The notes: a model not told the origin generated them from the letters alone. A stretch of 64,000 nucleotides of DNA from UBA668 sp038328705 (GCA_038328705.1 JBBQMG010000002.1:14513-78512); one strand, 5' to 3'. Numbered from the stretch's first letter, positions 52,058 to 62,740 are shown. Program-made: numbers and translations.

Positions 52058-52503
52058 TCGCGCTCGACGACATCGACCGTCAGCTGATCGATGCGCTGCA
52101 GCGCGATGGTCGTGCGAGTTACGCAGACCTGGCCGAACTGGTGGGCCTGTCTCCTGCGGCCACCCGGCTACGCGTGCAGCGACTGCTCGACGCGGGCGTC
52201 GTGAAGGTAGTGGGCGTGACAGACCCGCTGGCGTTGGGCTACCCGGTGATGGCTGCGCTGGGTGTGCGCGTGGAACGAAACGTGCGCGCCGTCGCCGACC
52301 GCATTGCCGACATCAACGGCGTCATCTACGTCGTGTTCACGTCCGGCTCGTTCGACCTGTTGGTCGAGGTGTTGTGCGAGGACTCGGCGCGTCTGCTCGC
52401 CGTCATCGACGACGAGGTCCGATCCATCGAGGATGTGCGCAGCGTGGAGAGCTTCACCTACTTCGGCATCCACACGCACCGCTTCGTGTGGGGCACTCGT
52501 TGA
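52054..52503 (+). CDS. Lrp/AsnC family transcriptional regulator
   Basis: Regulator of 149 residues from GTG52054, which overlaps the SDR stop by 4 bases. The N-terminal helix-turn-helix (LDDIDRQLIDALQRDGRASY, then ADLAELVGLSPAATRLRVQR) is followed by the RAM ligand-binding domain (GVRVERNVRAVADRIADI; SGSFDLLVEVLCED). Lrp proteins sense amino acids. As the last gene of an aminotransferase operon it probably controls that operon through the palindrome at 49118-49140. Confidence 0.92.
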   Translation: MIALDDIDRQLIDALQRDGRASYADLAELVGLSPAATRLRVQRLLDAGVVKVVGVTDPLALGYPVMAALGVRVERNVRAVADRIADINGVIYVVFTSGSFDLLVEVLCEDSARLLAVIDDEVRSIEDVRSVESFTYFGIHTHRFVWGTR

Positions 52504-52527
52504 GCTCCGAGGCCTTCAGCGAGGCCG

Positions 52528-53742
52528 TCACCCAAGGTGGGGGCTGGACCCTGCCTGTTCCTGCGACGTCCCTGCCGCTGCGACGGTGACGACCGCAGCG
52601 GCCAACCCTGTGGCAATCGGCACCGATGCAACCAGCCCGATGCTGCCCACGAGCGTGCGCACGATCTCCACCGCGACCAGCTCACGGGTAGCAGTCGTTG
52701 CAATTGCCTGGCGCACCTCGGAGAACAACAGCAGCAGTGGCAAGGCGGCACCCGCATACGCGAGGAACAGCGTGTTGACCGTCGATGAGATGTGATCGCG
52801 ACCGATGACCAGCGCCGACCGATAGAGCTCACCGAACGTTGCATCCGGACGAGCGCGATGGAGTTCGCTGACGGCTGACACCTGAGTCACCGTCACGTCA
52901 TCCAACACGCCGAGTGAGCCGATGACGATGCCCGCCAGCAATAGGCCGCGTGGATCGAGGTGCACGCCGAGCGTGTCCAGAAAGAGCGCGTTCTCGTCGC
53001 TCAGGCCGGAGAGCGAGGTGAACTCGATGAAGGCCCACGCCAGCATCCCCGTCAGAGCCAGAGCCGCCAGAGTGCTGAGCAGGGCAACGTTGGTGGCTGC
53101 GCTGAAGCCGTGCGCGAGGTAGAGCGAAGCGAAGGCGATGACCGATGCGCCAACGATCGCGACCACCACCGGGCTCGAGCCCTCCAGCAACGCCGGCAGC
53201 ACAAAACCCACGAGGACAGCAACGCTGACCGCAAGGCCGGCGAGCGCGCCCACACCGCGCCATCGTCCGAGGACGACCACGGTGACGGCGAACAGAATCG
53301 CGAGCACCCACAACGAACTTGCTCGCTCGTAGTCAGCGAAGTTGTAGATGGTGGTGCCGTCCGCGAGCCGCGTCGCCGTCAGTACCAGATCGTCACCCAC
53401 CTCGGGTTGCTTGCCCCGACTGGACGTGATGCCCAATTCGAGATTCGTCTGCTCGCCGTCGGTCTTGCCGCCTTGTAGCTGCACTGTCAACACACGACAC
53501 TCGATCAGGTCACTGACGGCTGTACCCGTGCAGGGTTGAACGGCAGCGGCCACCACGTACCCGTGCACCGTGGGGTCGACCGCGTTGTTGCCGGTCGAGG
53601 CACTGGCCGGCCAGAGCACGATGAGGCCAATCAGTGTGAGTGACGCCCAGGTCGCTACGGCAATCCACAGCGATCGCTCTATGTACGCGGGAGGCGCCCA
53701 CGACGGCCCCTCATGACTGTGATGTCCGTGGCCTGGCGTCAT
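52528..53742 (-). CDS. YibE/F-like membrane protein
   Basis: Protein of 404 residues from ATG53742 with a His-rich N-terminus (MTPGHGHHSHEG) and about eight membrane segments. An N-terminal extracytoplasmic domain of about 110 residues follows the first helix. The part VGALAGLAVSVAVLVGFVLPALLEG (core VGALAGLAVSVAVLVGFVLP), then LGVLDDVTVTQVSAVSEL and GRDHISSTVNTLFLAYAGA, is characteristic of the YibE/F family. The function of the family is unknown; transport has been suggested. Confidence 0.88.
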   Translation of the reverse strand: MTPGHGHHSHEGPSWAPPAYIERSLWIAVATWASLTLIGLIVLWPASASTGNNAVDPTVHGYVVAAAVQPCTGTAVSDLIECRVLTVQLQGGKTDGEQTNLELGITSSRGKQPEVGDDLVLTATRLADGTTIYNFADYERASSLWVLAILFAVTVVVLGRWRGVGALAGLAVSVAVLVGFVLPALLEGSSPVVVAIVGASVIAFASLYLAHGFSAATNVALLSTLAALALTGMLAWAFIEFTSLSGLSDENALFLDTLGVHLDPRGLLLAGIVIGSLGVLDDVTVTQVSAVSELHRARPDATFGELYRSALVIGRDHISSTVNTLFLAYAGAALPLLLLFSEVRQAIATTATRELVAVEIVRTLVGSIGLVASVPIATGLAAAVVTVAAAGTSQEQAGSSPHLG

Positions 53743-53786
53743 GCGGAGCCGTCTGACAGGTCTGCGGATCCCACGAAAGTACTCTG

Positions 53787-53802
53787 TCACACCCTTTTGT
53801 GA
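53787..53802. promoter_or_regulatory. short dyad TCACA-N6-TGTGA in a divergent promoter region
   Basis: Five-base arms TCACA (53787-53791) and TGTGA (53798-53802) lie 10 bases before the small gene at 53813, in the 70 bases between divergent genes. The arms are in the reverse arrangement to a CRP site (TGTGA-N6-TCACA). Short enough to be chance. Confidence 0.3.
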
Positions 53803-53812
53803 TGATGCTGGC

Positions 53813-54031
53813 ATGGCCCCCAGCACCGACACCACACAGGCCCCACAGCAGCTGGCGCTGCTCTCGCCGGGCGACTCCTCACTGAACGACCGTCCCCTTC
53901 AGTTCCGTCTCGATTCGCGAACCCGCCAGAGCGGGCTCGCTCATATTGCCGCCATCAAGGCCCAGCTCGCAGAACGGGCAGCTGCCCGCCAAGCCGATGC
54001 AACTCCGGCACCTACCCGTCGCGCCGCCTGA
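53813..54031 (+). CDS. small protein of unknown function
   Basis: Protein of 72 residues from ATG53813, hydrophilic, with no membrane segment or signal. The region LQFRLDSRTRQSGLAHIAAI followed by KAQLAERAAARQA is basic and helical, and looks like a small conserved protein and not random sequence. No family can be named. It is divergent from the YibE/F gene and converges with the LLM gene, 9 bases away. Confidence 0.6.
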   Translation: MAPSTDTTQAPQQLALLSPGDSSLNDRPLQFRLDSRTRQSGLAHIAAIKAQLAERAAARQADATPAPTRRAA

Positions 54032-54040
54032 GCAATACGG

Positions 54041-55024
54041 TCAGCCGGCAGCCGGCGCCAGCGCCGTCACCGCGTCCCAGTGCTTCAAGTCGGGGTCCAG
54101 CGGCAAGATGGCCAGCGAGGTCGTGGTCACCCCGTTGTCGAAGTACCGCTGGATGGTTGCACGGCAGTGTTCGGGCGAGCCATGAATGATCAGGTCGTCA
54201 ACCACTTCGTCGGGAATCGCGGCGAGCGCTGCTTTGCGGTCGCCAGCCTTCCACGCATCCCACATGCCCTGCAGCGCCGGGCCGCGGCCCAGCCACTCCT
54301 GGAAGGCGGCGTAGACCGGCACGTTCATGTACGCAGCAATGGCGAAGCGGGCGCTGGCGCGCACTATATCGGCGTTCTCGCTGGGGCATACGAAGATGCG
54401 GGCCACAACTTCCTTCTCCACCCCACCGGCGGCGTCGTTGATCACCTTCACCACCTGCGGCACATCATCGGCTCCCAGCCAGTTGATGATGGCACCGTCA
54501 CCCTCACGGGCAGCCAGGCGAAGCATGCCCTCGCGCAACCCCGCCACCAGAATCGGTGGGGTCTGCTCTGGGCGCACACCGAGGCGAAAGCCATTCACCT
54601 CGAACGTGTCGTAGCTCTTGGTCACCTTTTCGCCGCTCAGCGCATCGCGCAAGAACCTCACCACGTCGCGGACCTTCTTGTACGGCTCCACGAACGGCAC
54701 GCCGTTCCACCGTTCCACGATCACGTTGCTACTGCTGCCGATGCCGATGGCAAAGCGGCCAGGAGCGGCGTCGGCCAACGACGCAACGCTCTGCGCAAAG
54801 CAGGCCGGCGAGCGCGTGTACGCAGGAATGATGGCAGTACCCAAGCGCAACCGCGGCTCCCACGCGGCGGCCAGCGCCAGCGGGGTGAAGCCGTCGGCCC
54901 CGTCGCTCTCCGCCGACCAGATGTCGGTGTAGCCCATGTCCGCCAGCTCGCCCAACTTTTCACGGTGGCTGTGCAGTGGGCCAGGCAACGGCACGGTCAT
55001 CCCAGGTCGAATCGGCAGGCTCAT
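54041..55024 (-). CDS. LLM class (luciferase-like) oxidoreductase, probably F420-dependent
   Basis: TIM-barrel flavin/F420 oxidoreductase of 327 residues. It has LADMGYTDIWSAESDGADGF near residue 27, LRLGTAIIPAYTRSPA near residue 58 and the FAIGIGSSSNVIVERWNG loop near residue 91, all typical of the family. In actinobacteria such proteins mostly use coenzyme F420. The substrate is unknown. It follows a thioesterase gene by 43 bases. Confidence 0.88.
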   Translation of the reverse strand: MSLPIRPGMTVPLPGPLHSHREKLGELADMGYTDIWSAESDGADGFTPLALAAAWEPRLRLGTAIIPAYTRSPACFAQSVASLADAAPGRFAIGIGSSSNVIVERWNGVPFVEPYKKVRDVVRFLRDALSGEKVTKSYDTFEVNGFRLGVRPEQTPPILVAGLREGMLRLAAREGDGAIINWLGADDVPQVVKVINDAAGGVEKEVVARIFVCPSENADIVRASARFAIAAYMNVPVYAAFQEWLGRGPALQGMWDAWKAGDRKAALAAIPDEVVDDLIIHGSPEHCRATIQRYFDNGVTTTSLAILPLDPDLKHWDAVTALAPAAG

Positions 55025-55067
55025 CGGTGGTTCCCCTTCATTTCACTCGCAGTCGTGTTGCAACCGC

Positions 55068-55868
55068 TCAACTCTTCCAGAAACGAACGATGCAGCTCTG
55101 GCTGGCCGTCGCCAGCAGCGTTCCGTCCTCGGCAAACATGTGCACCAGGCCGTGGCCAAAGCCGCGCTCCACCGCATGGATGCGAATGTCCAGCAGCACC
55201 CACTCCGTGGGCACCAGATGCACCACGCGCAGCGTGTTGTCCAAACTGTTGCCGCCTCCCATCACGCCCAACGCCTGGCCCACGCCCATGGGCACGAAGT
55301 CGCCCAAGATGGCCAACGCGGTTGCGTCGACAGCTTCCAGCACATCAGGAATGCGAGCCCACATCAGTACCTGGCCGTCACCCTGCACGCCGTCCATCTC
55401 GTCGAACGGCCTGCCCTTCACCAGCCGCTGCTCGAGCCGATCGTGAATCGTCCCATCCGCGGGCATACGGTGCGTACGCGCCGTGCAATCATTGGGCCCA
55501 GGCACGTCGGGCATCTCTTCCCACTGCCCACGGTGGTCCATCGGCCGATCGCCCAGCGCGGCATTCACCGTCAAGATCTCTCGGTTGCCCACGTGGCACA
55601 CCGCGCGCGCCTGCGTGATCTGGTGACCCTGGACGGCAATCGTGACGTCCACGTCCAGGAACTCGCCGGGCTTCGCGTACGAGAGGTACTGGGCGGTCGC
55701 CCACACGACCTCACGCCCGCTGGTGCCCTCCATAGCGGAGATGGCCGCGCCAAGACCGCAGCCGCCGAACAGGAACCCGCCGGTGGTGGTCAGCGATCGG
55801 GCAACCTCCATCGACCAGCGATACGGGTTGTGGCTCTGCTGCAGACCGAGAAACGAACGGCTATCCAT
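55068..55868 (-). CDS. acyl-CoA thioesterase II-like (TesB) protein
   Basis: Double-hotdog protein of 266 residues. TTGGFLFGGCGLGAAISAME near residue 28 and WATAQYLSYAKPGEFLDVDV start the first hotdog. The second hotdog ends HMFAEDGTLLATASQSCIVR, a pattern shared by TesB. VLLDIRIHAVERGFGHG holds the second-hotdog helix region. It should cleave acyl-CoA. Probably co-transcribed with the LLM gene; divergent from the amidase gene. Confidence 0.85.
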   Translation of the reverse strand: MDSRSFLGLQQSHNPYRWSMEVARSLTTTGGFLFGGCGLGAAISAMEGTSGREVVWATAQYLSYAKPGEFLDVDVTIAVQGHQITQARAVCHVGNREILTVNAALGDRPMDHRGQWEEMPDVPGPNDCTARTHRMPADGTIHDRLEQRLVKGRPFDEMDGVQGDGQVLMWARIPDVLEAVDATALAILGDFVPMGVGQALGVMGGGNSLDNTLRVVHLVPTEWVLLDIRIHAVERGFGHGLVHMFAEDGTLLATASQSCIVRFWKS

Positions 55869-55941
55869 GAACGCCCGACTCTACGCGGATGGGGGCCGCA
55901 CGACGCCAGCGCAGCATCGGCCGGCGAGTACAGTCGAGCCC

Positions 55942-57351
55942 ATGGGGAACACACCGTGGCACGGCGATGCCTGCTCACTTGTCGAAGAGTTTCGGAACGG
56001 TCGGCGCACGCCGTTGGAAGAACTGCAGGCGACATACGAGGCCATCGACGCCAGCACGCTCAATGCATTCTGCTACCTGCCGCGCGACCAGGCGGAAGCG
56101 GCTGCGGCCGCGGCGGATGTGACCAAGCCCTTCGGCGGAGTCCCGATCGGGGTGAAAGAACTCGACCAGGTGGAGGGTTGGCCCGACACACACGCGTCGG
56201 TCCCGTTGAAGGACCAGGTCGCTGACTACACCGGCACCATGATTCAGCGCCTGCGCGACGACGGCGGTGCGGTGCTGGTGGGCCTCACCACCGCCAGCGA
56301 GTTCGGTGGCGTCAATGTCACGCGCACCACGCTGCACGGCACCACGCACAGCCCGTGGCAACACGGCAAGACACCCGGAGGAAGCAGCGGCGGCACCGCA
56401 GCAGCGGTGTCGGGCGGGCTGGTCACCCTTGGCACCGCCGGCGACGGTGGCGGCAGCATCCGTATTCCGGCCGGCTTCACCGGCATGGTTGGCCTCAAGA
56501 GCACGATCGGTCGCATCCCTCGCGGCCCGAAGGCGGCATACGGCAACCTCACCGTCACCATCGGCTGCATCTCTCGGTCCGTGCGCGATACCGCCCGCTG
56601 GTTCGATGTCAGCAACGGCTTCGACGCCCGCGACCCGCTGAGCCTTCCCCGCGAGACCGGCTGGGAAGCTGGGCTCGGTACGCACCTCGAAGCGCTGCGC
56701 GGTGCCCGCATTGCGTTCGCTCCCGATTGGGGTAGCGCCGTCGTGTCGCCCGTGATGTGGGAGCTGTTGGAGGAGGCAGGCGTCGCCTTGGCCGGTGACT
56801 GCGGCATGCGTCGCGTCGACGGCATCGACACCACGCTGCCGCGCATGGGCTCGGCCTGGGCTCTCAGCGGCAACATCGCCATCGAGGCGCAGCTGGCCGA
56901 CGTGTGGCCGGCATGCGCAGACGACCTCACGCCGGAGATCCGTTTCGGCATGCAGATGGCCGTCGGCAAGTACGACTCGGCCGCACGCGCCAAGATCGAG
57001 CGTCGCCGCATCGAGCTCAACGAGGCAATGGCCCGTATTTTCGACCCGGCCGACGGCGTCGACTACGTGATCACGGCCAGCAACCCCGACGTCTCGTTCG
57101 AAGCTGATGGCCCGCTGCCCAGCGTGTTCGGCGGCATCGAGGGCGGCCCCGGCAACAACGGCCGGCTCACCTTCGCCGCCAACCTGCACGGCAACCCGGC
57201 CATCTCGATTCCGGCCGGCGCAATCGATGGACTGCCGATCGGACTGCAGGTCGTCGGACGTCATTACAGCGAGCAGCTGTTGCTCGATCTTGCGCTCACA
57301 GCCGAGCGCAATCGCCCGTGGCCACTCGTGGCCCCCGGGTCTCCCGTGTGA
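55942..57351 (+). CDS. amidase signature family hydrolase
   Basis: Amidase of 469 residues from ATG55942. The Ser-Ser-Lys triad is in place: Lys72 in GVPIGVKELDQ, Ser148 in TPGGSSGGTAAA and the nucleophile Ser172 in GDGGGSIRIPAG, with the usual 24 residues between the serines. It is not obviously GatA, since no gatB or gatC is adjacent; a general amide or ester hydrolase is more likely. A GTGA overlap joins it to a MFS transporter, so the two probably take up and cleave one substrate. Confidence 0.9.
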   Translation: MGNTPWHGDACSLVEEFRNGRRTPLEELQATYEAIDASTLNAFCYLPRDQAEAAAAAADVTKPFGGVPIGVKELDQVEGWPDTHASVPLKDQVADYTGTMIQRLRDDGGAVLVGLTTASEFGGVNVTRTTLHGTTHSPWQHGKTPGGSSGGTAAAVSGGLVTLGTAGDGGGSIRIPAGFTGMVGLKSTIGRIPRGPKAAYGNLTVTIGCISRSVRDTARWFDVSNGFDARDPLSLPRETGWEAGLGTHLEALRGARIAFAPDWGSAVVSPVMWELLEEAGVALAGDCGMRRVDGIDTTLPRMGSAWALSGNIAIEAQLADVWPACADDLTPEIRFGMQMAVGKYDSAARAKIERRRIELNEAMARIFDPADGVDYVITASNPDVSFEADGPLPSVFGGIEGGPGNNGRLTFAANLHGNPAISIPAGAIDGLPIGLQVVGRHYSEQLLLDLALTAERNRPWPLVAPGSPV

Positions 57352-58706
57352 CCGACACAGCACCAGCAACCCGCACTCCGTTCAGCGCCGAGCAGCGGCT
57401 GTTGGCGATCGGCCTCGTGCTTGCCGTCACGTTGGTCGCGTTCGAAGTCACTTCGGTGATCACGGCACTGCCCACCATCACCGACGAACTCGGTGGCGAC
57501 TCGCTCTACGGGGTCTCGCTCTCGATCTACACGCTTGCCAACCTGGTGGCCCTCGTCGCCGCCGGCGAATTGGCCGACCGGCGAGGGCCGGCGCTGCCCT
57601 TTGCGCTCTGTATCGCAACCATGGTCGCCGGTTTGGTCGTCGCCGGTTTGGCACCGTCGATGACCTGGATCGTTTTCGGCAGATTTCTACAGGGCGCCGG
57701 TGCTGGCGGCTTCTCCCCCATCGCCTACATGCTGGTCAAGCGCGCCTTCCCGAACGACAGACAGGCGATGATGTACGCCATCCTGTCGGCCGGTTGGGTA
57801 CTGCCCAGTCTGTTCGCCCCGTTGCTCGCGGGCTGGGTCACCGACGCGTTCGGTTGGAAGTGGGTGTTCCTCGGACTCGTCCCGTTCGCGCTGGCCGTCG
57901 GAGCGCTGGCTGTCAGACCAATGGTGCGCTACGGACCTCTCCCGTTCGATCGCATCGGTAGCAAGATCCCCGCTGCTGTCGTGGCCGCAGCCGGCATCGG
58001 CATGTTGGTGACGGGCCTCCAGGTCGCCAACCCTGTGGCCGCGGTCGCCACCTCGGGCGTTGGGCTGGCGCTGTCGATACCGTCGCTGCGTCGGCTGCTG
58101 CCACCGGGCATTCTCAGCGCTCGACGCGGGTTGCCCGCGATCATCGCCTGCCGCATCATCGCCACCGCCGCCTTCCTTGGCGCCGACAGCTTCATTCCAC
58201 TCGCGGCGGACCGCACCCACGGAGCCAGCCCGCTGGTCCAGGGCTTCGTCATCATCGGAGCCGCCCTCAGTTGGACGGGCGGACAATGGATTCGCGCACG
58301 GCGCCCTCCGGCGCGCACGGCCCCTGCAATGCGCACCGGTTTTCTCCTGTTGGGTCTCGGCTTGGTCTTGGTGGTGCCCGTGCTGTGGCCGTGGTGGCCG
58401 CTGTGGGCGGTGTTCCTGGCGTGGGCGGTTGGTGGCCTCGGCATGGGGCTGCTCTACAACCCGGCCACGGTGGCCGCGATGTCGTATGCGGTCGATGGGC
58501 GCGAAGGCGAGGTCAGCAGCCAGGTCACGTTGGCCGACGCAATCGGTTTCTCACTGATGGGCGGCATCGGCGGGGCCACCGTGGCAATCGCCGACCGGAC
58601 GTCATTCACACTCAACGCTGCGCTGGGCACCAACTTCGCGCTTGCGATCGCGCTCACCCTGCTGGGTGTGATTGCATGCCGCCGTGTCATTTCCGCGGTT
58701 GCGTGA
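57348..58706 (+). CDS. MFS transporter
   Basis: Major facilitator transporter of 452 residues from GTG57348. About 12-14 membrane helices are visible. The loop 2-3 motif reads GELADRRGPALPFALC (variant of GxxxDRxGRR), and motif C resembles the drug:H+ antiporter group (LSAGWVLPSLFAPLLAGWVT). Coupled to the amidase gene by a 4-base overlap, it may import the amidase substrate or export a product. Confidence 0.9.
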   Translation: MTDTAPATRTPFSAEQRLLAIGLVLAVTLVAFEVTSVITALPTITDELGGDSLYGVSLSIYTLANLVALVAAGELADRRGPALPFALCIATMVAGLVVAGLAPSMTWIVFGRFLQGAGAGGFSPIAYMLVKRAFPNDRQAMMYAILSAGWVLPSLFAPLLAGWVTDAFGWKWVFLGLVPFALAVGALAVRPMVRYGPLPFDRIGSKIPAAVVAAAGIGMLVTGLQVANPVAAVATSGVGLALSIPSLRRLLPPGILSARRGLPAIIACRIIATAAFLGADSFIPLAADRTHGASPLVQGFVIIGAALSWTGGQWIRARRPPARTAPAMRTGFLLLGLGLVLVVPVLWPWWPLWAVFLAWAVGGLGMGLLYNPATVAAMSYAVDGREGEVSSQVTLADAIGFSLMGGIGGATVAIADRTSFTLNAALGTNFALAIALTLLGVIACRRVISAVA

Positions 58707-58838
58707 ACTCAGCAACATTGGGTGGAGGCACCACCACGGCGGTGAGGGTGGCCCCCTTGTACCGCTCAGTGACACAGGATTCAAGGAGGCGGTGACCAAA
58801 CGCCAACACAGCTGCGAACAGCGTTGAGGACTGGCGCT

Positions 58839-59419
58839 ATGGGCCCTGTGTGGATGGTGGCGGGAGTGGAGCTGAAGCGCCGCTGGCGGTCTCTGCTCGG
58901 CCTTTTCCCTCCTCGTCGGTTTCATCACTGCGTCCATCTTCACGGCACTGGTCGGGGCTGAACGCACTTCGACGAGCGTCGACCGTCTACGGACCTGGTC
59001 GGCGGCCAGCGACGCGTCCTATCAACCGAACGACCGCGTGCAGGCCGACGCCATGCTTGCCGCGGCGAAAGCCATACCGGAGGTGGAGGCGGCATGCGAG
59101 CGGTCACTTGTCAATGCCTTCGTGGTCGATGGCCGCGTCCCCGACATCGCCATCATGACCGACCCCCAGGGAAGGTGCGACCGGGTTGGTGACCGACAGC
59201 TTCGTCTGGCATTCGAACGTCAGGAAGATCGAGGCAATTGCGCCTACGGCGCCGCCGTGGGCGACTGTTGCGCTGCTGGTGCCCTCGACGCTGGTGTTCG
59301 TGGCGCTGCTGTCGTGGTGGCCGGGCCGCACGACGATCGCCCGGCCGAGACCTGCGGTCCGCCTGAGGGGCTGCAACGTTGTGTCCGCGCCGGACCCGCA
59401 TGCAACACTCGTGCGGTGA
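58839..59419 (+). pseudogene. remnant of an FtsX-type ABC permease
   Basis: ATG58839 (TGAGGA 8 bases upstream) opens the typical start of FtsX-type permeases: MGPVWMVAGVELKRRWRSLL. One base near 58899-58908 shifts the frame, after which SLLVGFITASIFTALVGAER and TSTSVDRLRTWSAASDASY continue the N-terminal helix and periplasmic start to about 59170. A C-terminal piece in a third frame (APTAPPWATVALLVPSTLVF, then VALLSWWPGRTTIARPRPAV) runs to the TGA at 59417-59419. The central several hundred residues expected of the family are missing. This covers the 709-base stretch between the MFS and ABC genes; the 132 bases before it hold nothing I can identify. Confidence 0.82.
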
Positions 59420-60258
59420 CGGATGCGATCAGCCTGCGAGGCGTGCACAAGCGGTACGGCAACTTCGCTGCTGTCGACGGGGTGGATCTCACCGTGGCAC
59501 TCGGCGAGATCGTGGCGGTGCTCGGGCCCAACGGCGCCGGCAAGACCACCACGGTGGAGGTCTGCGAGGGCTATCGCACTCGTGACGCCGGTGAAGTCAA
59601 TGTGCTCGGTTTCGACCCTGCGACGGCGGACAGTGCGTGGCGCGAACGAGTTGGCATCGTCCTGCAGACGTCCGGGTTCACCGACGAACTCTCCGTTCGC
59701 GAGACCGTCGCCCACTTCGGTTCGATGTACCGCTCACCGCGCGACACCGACGAGGTGATCGCCGCGGTCGGTCTCACCGACAAGGCCGGGGCTCGGGCGG
59801 GCAGCCTGTCGGGCGGTCAGCAGCGGCGCCTCGATGTCGCCGTCGGCGTGGTCGGCCGACCCGAGCTGCTGTTCCTCGACGAGCCGACCACCGGCTTCGA
59901 CCCAGAGGCCCGCCGCCACTTCTGGGGCCTGATCCACTCGTTGCGAAGGGAGGGCACCACCATCGTGCTCACCACGCACTACCTCGAAGAGGCGGAAGCA
60001 CTGGCCGACCGGGTGGCAGTCATGGTGAGCGGGAAGATCAAGGCGATCGGTCCCCCCGCCACGCTCGGAGGCCGCGCCGAGGCCGCCGCCATGGTGCGTT
60101 GGGCCGACGACGACGGCCCCCACGAGTTGCGTACTACCGAGCCCACAAAGGTGGTTGCCGAGCTGGCGGCGTTGTTCAACGGTGAGGTGCCCGAGCTGAC
60201 GGTGGCCCGGCCGACACTCGAGGACATCTACTTGCAAATGATCGCGATGGAACGATGA
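59416..60258 (+). CDS. ABC transporter ATP-binding protein (ABC-2 exporter type)
   Basis: ATPase of 280 residues from GTG59416. Walker A is GPNGAGKTTT near residue 40, the signature LSGGQQRRLDVA is near residue 135, and Walker B with the catalytic Glu is LLFLDEPTTGFD near residue 155. The H-loop is TTHYLEEAE. The C-terminal extension resembles DrrA-type exporters. Its start overlaps the stop of the FtsX remnant by 4 bases (GTGA), so the two genes were once coupled. It overlaps the permease gene by 4 bases. Confidence 0.95.
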   Translation: MTDAISLRGVHKRYGNFAAVDGVDLTVALGEIVAVLGPNGAGKTTTVEVCEGYRTRDAGEVNVLGFDPATADSAWRERVGIVLQTSGFTDELSVRETVAHFGSMYRSPRDTDEVIAAVGLTDKAGARAGSLSGGQQRRLDVAVGVVGRPELLFLDEPTTGFDPEARRHFWGLIHSLRREGTTIVLTTHYLEEAEALADRVAVMVSGKIKAIGPPATLGGRAEAAAMVRWADDDGPHELRTTEPTKVVAELAALFNGEVPELTVARPTLEDIYLQMIAMER

Positions 60259-61067
60259 GCGCCGTCATGCAACCATCCGCACCCACCTCGCTGCAGCTCG
60301 GTTACGGACGAACCGTGGTCGAGATGAAGAACCTCATCCGCAATCGGCAGTACTTCGGCTTCACCGTGCTTTTCCCGGTGATGATGCTCCTGCTCTTCGC
60401 CTCGATCTTCACCGGAACGATCGATGGCACCGGCGTGCAGGTCAGCCAGGTGTATGTCGCAGGCATCATCGGCAGCTCGCTGATGTCGACGGCGTTCGTC
60501 GGCCTTGCCATCGGTATCGCCACCGAGCGCGATGCCGGTCTCTTGAAGCGTTTGGCCGGAACTCCCATGCCGAAGGCCGCCTACTTCATCGGCAAGATCG
60601 GCATGGTGCTGATCGTCAGCGTCATTCAGACCACAGTGATGCTCGTGCTCGGGGTCTCGCTCTTCGGCGTCTCGTTGCCGAGATCGTTCGATGCTTGGTC
60701 CACCTTCGGCTGGGTGTTCCTGCTCGGGGTCACCGCCTCCACGCTGTTGGGCATCTCCGCCGGCGGCCTGATCCGAGACGCGAAGTCGGCCGCTGCGGTG
60801 ATGAACCTTCCGTTCGTGGCACTGCAGTTCATCTCGGGCGTGTGGATCACCGTCGACCAGTTGCCGTCGTGGCTGGTCAAGGTGTCGCAGGTGTTCCCGC
60901 TGCACTGGATCTGCCGCGGCATGCGGTCGGTGTTCCTGCCCGATTCGTTCAAAGTCGTCGAATCCGGTGGCAGCTGGCAGTTGGGCACGGCGGCCATCGT
61001 GCTGGCGGCGTGGTGTGTGGCCGGCTTCTTCGTGTGCGTTCGTTCGTTCCGGTGGACCCGAGGCTGA
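60255..61067 (+). CDS. ABC-2 type transporter permease
   Basis: Membrane protein of 270 residues with six hydrophobic segments. FTVLFPVMMLLLFASIF is the first helix, ERDAGLLKRLAGTPM is the conserved cytoplasmic segment after the second, and a C-terminal VFPLHWICRGMRS loop precedes the last helix, as in DrrB-like permeases. With the preceding ATPase it forms a complete half-transporter pair. The exported compound is not known. Confidence 0.93.
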   Translation: MSAVMQPSAPTSLQLGYGRTVVEMKNLIRNRQYFGFTVLFPVMMLLLFASIFTGTIDGTGVQVSQVYVAGIIGSSLMSTAFVGLAIGIATERDAGLLKRLAGTPMPKAAYFIGKIGMVLIVSVIQTTVMLVLGVSLFGVSLPRSFDAWSTFGWVFLLGVTASTLLGISAGGLIRDAKSAAAVMNLPFVALQFISGVWITVDQLPSWLVKVSQVFPLHWICRGMRSVFLPDSFKVVESGGSWQLGTAAIVLAAWCVAGFFVCVRSFRWTRG

Positions 61068-61084
61068 CCGGCCTCATTTGGGCG

Positions 61085-61099
<15 letters not shown>
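61066..61099. terminator. possible bidirectional terminator dyad at convergent gene ends
   Basis: Arms GACCGGCC (61066-61073) and GGCCGGTC (61092-61099) pair perfectly across 18 bases. The left arm is at the permease stop and the right arm lies in the last codons of the convergent ABC-F gene. No T-run; could work as a factor-dependent terminator or be chance in GC-rich DNA. Confidence 0.35.
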
Positions 61100-62728
<1,629 letters not shown>

Positions 62729-62740
62729 TCCAAGATCTTT

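Noticed and set aside
58687..58838. Minus-strand frame between the MFS gene and the FtsX remnant (CVTERYKGATLTAVVVPPPN)
   Set aside because: No start codon, overlaps the MFS 3' end and has no family similarity that I can see.
59038..59415. N-terminal extension of the ABC ATPase in the same frame
   Set aside because: The extension encodes the N-terminal piece of the FtsX remnant; the ATPase family start is the GTG at 59416 with a 4-base overlap.
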